Source of the DNA: Clostridia bacterium
GTDB taxonomy: Bacteria; Bacillota; Clostridia; Oscillospirales; CAG-272
Direction: 5' to 3'
Length of the DNA stretch: 46,339 nt
Assembly (NCBI GenBank): GCA_017461365.1
Contig: JAFTYG010000052.1
Location: forward strand, 1 to 46,339
Position numbers and translations under genes: made by a program. Below, in pieces: positions 42,286 through 46,339 of this stretch. The notes beneath the pieces were generated by a model. That model saw nothing but the letters and a program-made list of their open reading frames with translations, was not told where the DNA came from and searched no databases. Positions within the stretch are counted from its first letter, which is position 1. The number at the start of each line of letters is the position of its first letter.

Positions 42286-42438
42286 ATGAACGGAACTATT
42301 AAAAGAGAAAACTACGAACAGATCGAAAACGAAATGATGAGCCGTGATTGCAATTTTTCGGGATATTCCATGGCAACTGTTGCGGGCGGCATACTTCTTT
42401 GCGTAGGTATAGTAATTTACGCTATTCTTACTCACTGA
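42286..42438 (+). CDS. 50-residue single-helix membrane peptide
   Basis: This short frame has an AAAAGGAGA ribosome binding site 7 bp before its ATG and a promoter upstream, so it is probably translated. The peptide has a polar, charged N-terminal half (NGTIKRENYEQIENEM) and one hydrophobic helix (about 28-48, ending IYAILTH). I do not recognise a family. It lies 64 bp before the WYL regulator gene, which has its own promoter, so the two may be regulated together or separately. Confidence 0.6.
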   Translation: MNGTIKRENYEQIENEMMSRDCNFSGYSMATVAGGILLCVGIVIYAILTH

Positions 42439-42441
42439 TAC

Positions 42442-42470
42442 TTGATTTTTTTCTCACTCTGTGGTAAAAT
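42442..42470 (+). promoter_or_regulatory. Promoter of the WYL regulator gene
   Basis: TTGATT (42442-42447), 17-bp spacer, TAAAAT (42465-42470) with extended TGG. It begins 4 bp after the stop of the small peptide gene. Confidence 0.8.
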
Positions 42471-42502
42471 AACAGTAGAAAAATTTTACGCGAGAGGTGC
42501 AT

Positions 42503-43489
42503 ATGCCGAGGTTGCCTAATCAGAAATTGAAGTTAATATACCTTGCGAGGATACTTTCCGAGCGTACCGATAAATATCACGCTCTTACGCTTTCGGAAAT
42601 ATCGGCGGCACTCGGAGAGTACGCTATTTCTGCGGAACGGAAAAGTCTTTATGACGATATTGAGTCGCTGAGGCTGTGCGGATACGATATTAAGGTTACG
42701 AGAGACAGTCACGTGCGTTATTATCTCGATACCCACAAGTTTGATCTGGCAGAGCTGAGGTTACTTTCGGATGCAGTTCAATCCTCCAAGTTCCTTACGC
42801 AAAAAAAGAGCAGGGAGCTTATAAAGAAGATCGGCGAGCTTGGAAGCAAATACGAAGCGGCTCAGCTCAACAGACAGGATTTTTCCGCTAACAGGTTAAA
42901 GACCGAAAACGAAGAAATATACAATAATATCGTTACGGTACATACAGCAATATCGGAAAACAAAAAGATACGCTGTCACTATTTCGAGTGGAATTCTCAC
43001 AAGCAGAGGATTTTGCGAAAAAACGGAGATGAGTATATACTCAGCCCGTGGGCTCTCCTTTGGGATGATGAATTTTATTATCTTGTGGCGTATGACTCCG
43101 ATGCGAACAAGATAAAGCACTTTCGCGTCGATAAAATGTTGCGCGTTAAGCTGATGGATGAAAAACGCGAGGGAGACGGAGCGCTCGGTGATTTTGATGC
43201 TGCTCTGTATTCAAAGCGTGTCTTTAATATGTACGGCGGTGAGCCTACGAACGTGCGCATACTTGCCGATAATTCCTTGGCGGGCGTAGTCCTTGATCGA
43301 TTTGGGACAGACGTAACAATTCTCAATCACGGGGATAAGTTCGAATTTTGCGCCAAGGTCATGATAAGCCCGACGTTTTATTCGTGGGTTATGGGCTTCG
43401 GAAATAAAATGAAAATACTTTCTCCTGAAAGCGTTGCGAACGAAGCTGCGTCTATTGCGCAGGAGATTGTCGATACCTATAAAAATTAA
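42503..43489 (+). CDS. WYL-domain transcriptional regulator
   Basis: The 328-residue protein begins with a winged helix-turn-helix (about 1-75, with LTLSEISAALGEYAISAERKSL). A WYL domain follows (about 135-215), with SPWALLWDDEFYYLVAYD and KHFRVDKM standing for its signature, then a WCX-like C-terminal extension. WYL domains bind nucleic acid or nucleotide ligands and often tune stress, phage-defence or DNA repair genes. GAGAGG suits the ATG at 42503 better than the GTG two codons upstream. Its target may be itself or the small membrane peptide; no operator is evident. Confidence 0.88.
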   Translation: MPRLPNQKLKLIYLARILSERTDKYHALTLSEISAALGEYAISAERKSLYDDIESLRLCGYDIKVTRDSHVRYYLDTHKFDLAELRLLSDAVQSSKFLTQKKSRELIKKIGELGSKYEAAQLNRQDFSANRLKTENEEIYNNIVTVHTAISENKKIRCHYFEWNSHKQRILRKNGDEYILSPWALLWDDEFYYLVAYDSDANKIKHFRVDKMLRVKLMDEKREGDGALGDFDAALYSKRVFNMYGGEPTNVRILADNSLAGVVLDRFGTDVTILNHGDKFEFCAKVMISPTFYSWVMGFGNKMKILSPESVANEAASIAQEIVDTYKN

Positions 43490-43490
43490 A

Positions 43491-43528
43491 AAATCTGTTG
43501 CCGTATTTCGGCAACAGATTTTTTTATA
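43491..43528. terminator. Bidirectional terminator between the WYL gene and ribF
   Basis: The 13-bp arms AAATCTGTTGCCG (43491-43503) and CGGCAACAGATTT (43509-43521) surround TATTT. T residues follow on the plus strand; on the minus strand the stem runs into TTTAATTTTT. It serves both convergent genes. Confidence 0.9.
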
Positions 43529-44450
43529 GAGTTGAGATGTATTCACGGGCGGTCTTTATATCCTCGTTTACCTGCTCGGTAAGTGCCTCAAGATCTTCAA
43601 ATTTTCTTTCTTCGCGGATAAAATGAAGAAATTCGACCTTGACCGATCTTCCGTAAAGATCGTCCGAAAAGTCAAATATGTTTGTTTCGGCAAAAAGCGA
43701 AGTTCCTCCGACAGTTGGGCGGATACCTACGTTGGTTATACCGTAAAATGTCTTCCGTCTGCCTTCAACGGTGACTCGGGAAACATACACGCCGTATTTG
43801 GGGACAAGCATTCGGCTTGAAAATTCCTGATTGACGGTTGGAAATCCGAGCTTTCTTGCAAGATGCTGACCGCTGATAACTACGGTGCGGAGAGAATAAG
43901 GTCTGCCGAGAAGCTCTGTCGCCATGTCGGTCTGCCCCGTAGCAAGAGCATCGCGTATTGCCGAGGAGCTTACGGTAATTCCCGAGACCGAGATCGGAGA
44001 CAGAACGGTAAGTCCTATGCCGTTGTCCTTGCAAAGCCTCTGCAACAGCTCAGAGTTTCCCTCACCGTTTTTTCCGAACGTATAATTAAAGCCGCAGACA
44101 ATATGCAAGACCTTCAGCTTCTTTTTTAATATTTCAAAGAAGAAATCCTCCGCGCTTATGTTCGCCGTCTCCTTTGTAAAGGGAACAGAGATAAATTTAT
44201 CTACGCCGAGCGAAGATATAAGCTTGCTCTTTTCATGCTTGTCGGTTATCAGCGGAACGGCGTGCTTGAGAAAATAATTTTTCGGAGGCTCGTCAAAAGT
44301 CCATACCGCAGAGTCGCATCCAAGCTCATGCGCGATCGAGCAGGCTTTTTTGATGACCTCGCTGTGCCCGAGATGAACTCCGTCAAAACAGCCGAGCGCT
44401 ACCGCGCAGGGGGATTTTGATGAATAGGTTATAGTGGAATAGGATCTCAT
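43524..44450 (-). CDS. ribF: Bifunctional riboflavin kinase/FAD synthetase RibF
   Basis: The enzyme phosphorylates riboflavin to FMN and adenylates FMN to FAD. The 308-residue product has an N-terminal nucleotidyltransferase domain with ALGCFDGVHLGHSEV and SSSAIRDAL (the ATP-binding SSTxIR motif). A C-terminal kinase barrel carries GRPYSL, LGFPTVN, KYGVYVSRV and ITNVGIRPTV. AAAGGAAA precedes the ATG. It is downstream of the PHP gene on the minus strand by 21 bp and shares its transcript. Confidence 0.96.
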   Translation of the reverse strand: MRSYSTITYSSKSPCAVALGCFDGVHLGHSEVIKKACSIAHELGCDSAVWTFDEPPKNYFLKHAVPLITDKHEKSKLISSLGVDKFISVPFTKETANISAEDFFFEILKKKLKVLHIVCGFNYTFGKNGEGNSELLQRLCKDNGIGLTVLSPISVSGITVSSSAIRDALATGQTDMATELLGRPYSLRTVVISGQHLARKLGFPTVNQEFSSRMLVPKYGVYVSRVTVEGRRKTFYGITNVGIRPTVGGTSLFAETNIFDFSDDLYGRSVKVEFLHFIREERKFEDLEALTEQVNEDIKTAREYISTL

Positions 44451-44471
44451 TATATTTCCTTTCGGAGAGTG

Positions 44472-45467
44472 TTACTTTAATTCGTCAAGGCTGTACGCTC
44501 TTGTATATGCAACGGTTCCGTCAATTCCCGTGACCTCGACGTGGAAATATTTTCCGACGCACTCGGGGGTTATCGCTATCTGAGCCGAGGAGCAGTCGCG
44601 CGCCTTTGTGACATATCTGCCCTCTCCCCTGAGTGTGATCGACGATGCTGGCGAGGTGCTGATAAAGAGCTTTCCGTCCTCAAAATAAAGCTCGTTTATC
44701 TCGGGGCCCGTAGAAGCGTAGCTGTCACCGTTCTTGTATGCTTTTATCAAAGCGTCGTATGTAAGCTCGGGAGCTTTTATCATCGTCCAGGCATAGCCTA
44801 TCTGGTTGCCGCTGTGGTTGTCATCTCCTCCTACGGGGACGACCTTCATTCCGTATCTGAGCATCTCCCGAAAATGTATCGTGGAGCAGTCTCCCTGACC
44901 AAAGCACCCTGTGTTCATCGTTTCAATTGCGTGCAAGCCGTCGAGACCGAGATAATCGATGCTGCTTTGCAAAGACCACTGAGGATGATTGTAGGTTATG
45001 AGAAAGCCTGCATCCCGAACCGCAGGGAGGTATGTGTTCAGCCAATCTATACTGTAAACGGTAGTGTCTATCGTGTCGTTCTTATCATACACACCGTATT
45101 TGTCAAGCCATTCCTTTGCGTTACCCGGCATTGAGGGATTGTCTGCAAAGTATCTCGGCATACACAGATTATCCTGATCCTCCGCAATAAAATTGAAATG
45201 GTAGACGGGCATAAACAGTCCCGTGTGACCGTCAAGAGACTTTTTTATCGCAACCTCATATCCGTGAAGCGCGATAAAATCTTCGTCGCAAAGATCCTTG
45301 TGACCGATCAGTACCTCATGGTCTGTGTAGCACACCGCGCTGTAACCGAGCGCTTTGTATTTTTCCTTGACCTCGGCGGGGGAGAGCTTTCCGTCGGAAA
45401 TATCCGTGTGGCAGTGCAGATTAGCTTTGTAAAAATTACCGTTTTGAGGAAGAAGATATTTTTTCAT
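44472..45467 (-). CDS. PHP-domain phosphoesterase
   Basis: The 331-residue protein has the polymerase/histidinol phosphatase metal motifs: HCHTDISDG (about 18-26), YTDHE, LHGYE and YNHPQW, with further ligands in VGGDDNHSG near the middle. Such proteins hydrolyse phosphoesters, for example histidinol phosphate or nucleotide 3'-phosphates. A C-terminal beta region of about 90 residues after the PHP core is typical of a clostridial subgroup of unknown substrate. It is cytoplasmic. It has its own promoter on the minus strand and leads into ribF. Confidence 0.88.
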   Translation of the reverse strand: MKKYLLPQNGNFYKANLHCHTDISDGKLSPAEVKEKYKALGYSAVCYTDHEVLIGHKDLCDEDFIALHGYEVAIKKSLDGHTGLFMPVYHFNFIAEDQDNLCMPRYFADNPSMPGNAKEWLDKYGVYDKNDTIDTTVYSIDWLNTYLPAVRDAGFLITYNHPQWSLQSSIDYLGLDGLHAIETMNTGCFGQGDCSTIHFREMLRYGMKVVPVGGDDNHSGNQIGYAWTMIKAPELTYDALIKAYKNGDSYASTGPEINELYFEDGKLFISTSPASSITLRGEGRYVTKARDCSSAQIAITPECVGKYFHVEVTGIDGTVAYTRAYSLDELK

Positions 45468-45511
45468 ATGCGTTAAACCTCCGATTTTAAAGATTTGTAA
45501 TGACTCATTTA

Positions 45512-45540
45512 ATTATACCTTTAAACTCGGGATTTGTCAA
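45512..45540 (-). promoter_or_regulatory. Promoter of the PHP-ribF operon
   Basis: On the minus strand, TTGACA (45540-45535), 17-bp spacer, TATAAT (45517-45512); both boxes are perfect. Confidence 0.88.
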
Positions 45541-45590
45541 TAAATATATTCAAAAGACGAAGAAAATATTAAAGATTTTGGAAAAAAGAA

Positions 45591-45619
45591 TTGACAAGCA
45601 TTTTAGGATATGATATAAT
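45591..45619 (+). promoter_or_regulatory. Promoter of the last membrane protein gene
   Basis: TTGACA (45591-45596), 17-bp spacer, TATAAT (45614-45619) with extended TGA, about 40 bp before the start codon. It is divergent from the PHP promoter. Confidence 0.88.
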
Positions 45620-45657
45620 AATCTATAATGATATTTGTGTATTCTACGAGGTAAAAA

Positions 45658-46317
45658 ATGAATCAGAATAATTTGAGAAAAATATTTTTGGCAGTGTGCA
45701 TCGCGCTCGGAGTAGTAGGTATAGTTCTTCTTGCTGTCGGCGTCTTTGCAATAAGCTTTGACGACGTTGCCTTTATCAAGGTAATGGTCATCATTATTTC
45801 GGTGCTTTGTATTCTTGCATCGGCTGAATTTGCTTATATGTGCTACATCGAAAACGAAGTAAAGCCGAACTATTTCCTTTACGATCAGCAGGCTAAGAAG
45901 AACATCTCTCTCGAGAAGATGGATTTCAACGTTATAAACAGAAAGATGAACACCTATCTGCGCGGCTTTGCTGCGAGTGAGGGCAAGCTGTGGACAGACC
46001 GTGTCCTTGACGATCCCGATCTCAAAATGGAGGACAAGTTCAAGCCTGCGGTAGCTTACCGTCTCCTTTTCGGACTTGCCGATAAGGACGTTGATCAGGG
46101 TTGGAAATGCTTCGAGCTTGCTTCTGTTGAGACTGTTGAGTTTATTTGCAACGCTCTCGACGCTAACGGGGATACCGACGTGGCGAGAACGCTCCGCCAT
46201 CTTAAAGCGGCAAATCCCATAAATCTCAAGTATGTAAGAGATTATCTCGTAAATAATAAGTCTTATCTGAGAACCAAACTCTGTAACTACGTTTACGATA
46301 ACATAAATAAGTTCTGA
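45658..46317 (+). CDS. Two-helix membrane protein with a cytoplasmic helical domain, unknown
   Basis: The 219-residue protein has two transmembrane helices (about 9-33 and 40-60). A soluble, probably cytoplasmic domain of about 155 residues follows, rich in Lys, Asp and Asn (SLEKMDFNVINRKMNTYL ... KYVRDYLVNN). CGAGGT lies before the ATG, and the promoter is consensus. I do not recognise a domain family; it looks like a conserved clostridial membrane protein. The window ends 22 bp after the stop, so its terminator is not seen. Confidence 0.75.
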   Translation: MNQNNLRKIFLAVCIALGVVGIVLLAVGVFAISFDDVAFIKVMVIIISVLCILASAEFAYMCYIENEVKPNYFLYDQQAKKNISLEKMDFNVINRKMNTYLRGFAASEGKLWTDRVLDDPDLKMEDKFKPAVAYRLLFGLADKDVDQGWKCFELASVETVEFICNALDANGDTDVARTLRHLKAANPINLKYVRDYLVNNKSYLRTKLCNYVYDNINKF

Positions 46318-46339
46318 CAAAAAATGCCTCGCTAAAAAA

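Noticed and set aside
43524-44471. FMN riboswitch upstream of ribF
   Set aside because: Only 21 bp separate it from the PHP gene, and no RFN-type conserved blocks occur there or in the PHP leader.
1-46339. CRISPR arrays, insertion sequences, prophage genes or rRNA
   Set aside because: No regularly spaced repeats, transposase or integrase motifs, phage structural genes or rRNA-like sequence were seen on either strand.

Overview
The window looks like a chromosomal stretch from a low-to-moderate GC, spore-forming member of the Clostridia (Firmicutes/Bacillota). The evidence is an alpha/beta-type small acid-soluble spore protein (5810-6013), the sporulation genes yabP and yabQ next to mazG, rqcP and divIC, a SpoVB/MurJ-like flippase, a CdaA-type diadenylate cyclase, a GlgC/GlgD glycogen pair, long-form HPF, and AGGAGG-like ribosome binding sites with strict TTGACA-N17-TATAAT promoters. 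I cannot name the genus.

Layout. 1-1194: small membrane protein and a transglutaminase-fold protein. 1402-1488: tRNA-Leu(CAG). 1489-5587: a four-gene insert (N-acylglucosamine 2-epimerase, RpiR regulator, N-acetylneuraminate lyase-like aldolase, SGNH esterase) that begins at the 3' end of the tRNA and ends at a decayed copy of the tRNA 3' half. It looks like a tRNA-targeted genomic island of about 4.1 kb that carries only cargo. 5674-8108, minus strand: SASP and NAD synthetase. 8211-9589: a small conserved protein and a secreted nuclease lipoprotein. 9761-22631: one long head-to-tail run of housekeeping genes: dacA, a CdaR-like membrane stub, a COG2509-type flavoprotein, recJ, rel, dtd, hemZ, a uridine-kinase-like protein, a SpoVB-like flippase and mazG. 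22774-24640: HU, rqcP, yabP, yabQ, divIC. 24681-35021: a complete glycogen operon (glgB, glgC, glgD, glgA, glgP and a GH13 amylase) that starts only 40 bp after divIC. 35023-41305: a small unknown protein, a large GT-C-like membrane protein, a CPBP protease, tadA, azlCD and a sugar isomerase/epimerase. 41376-46317: hpf (minus), a 50-residue membrane peptide, a WYL regulator, a PHP phosphoesterase plus ribF operon (minus) and a two-helix membrane protein.

How it works together. The glycogen block makes ADP-glucose (GlgC/GlgD), polymerises and branches it (GlgA/GlgB) and releases glucose-1-phosphate (GlgP), with a cytosolic GH13 enzyme for the remaining dextrins. The insert would cleave sialic acid to ManNAc and pyruvate and epimerise ManNAc to GlcNAc under RpiR control, but it holds no transporter or kinase. 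The dacA-rel stretch puts c-di-AMP and (p)ppGpp synthesis in one transcriptional direction.

Best candidates for a second look: the tRNA-Leu cargo-only island with its direct repeats; the NAD synthetase whose glutaminase nucleophile cysteine reads as glycine; the CdaR position occupied by a 71-residue single-helix stub; a perfect hairpin ending on the Shine-Dalgarno of yabP; and a perfect 10-bp-arm inverted repeat inside a flavoprotein reading frame. Functional assignments rest on motif recognition by eye; no database search was possible.
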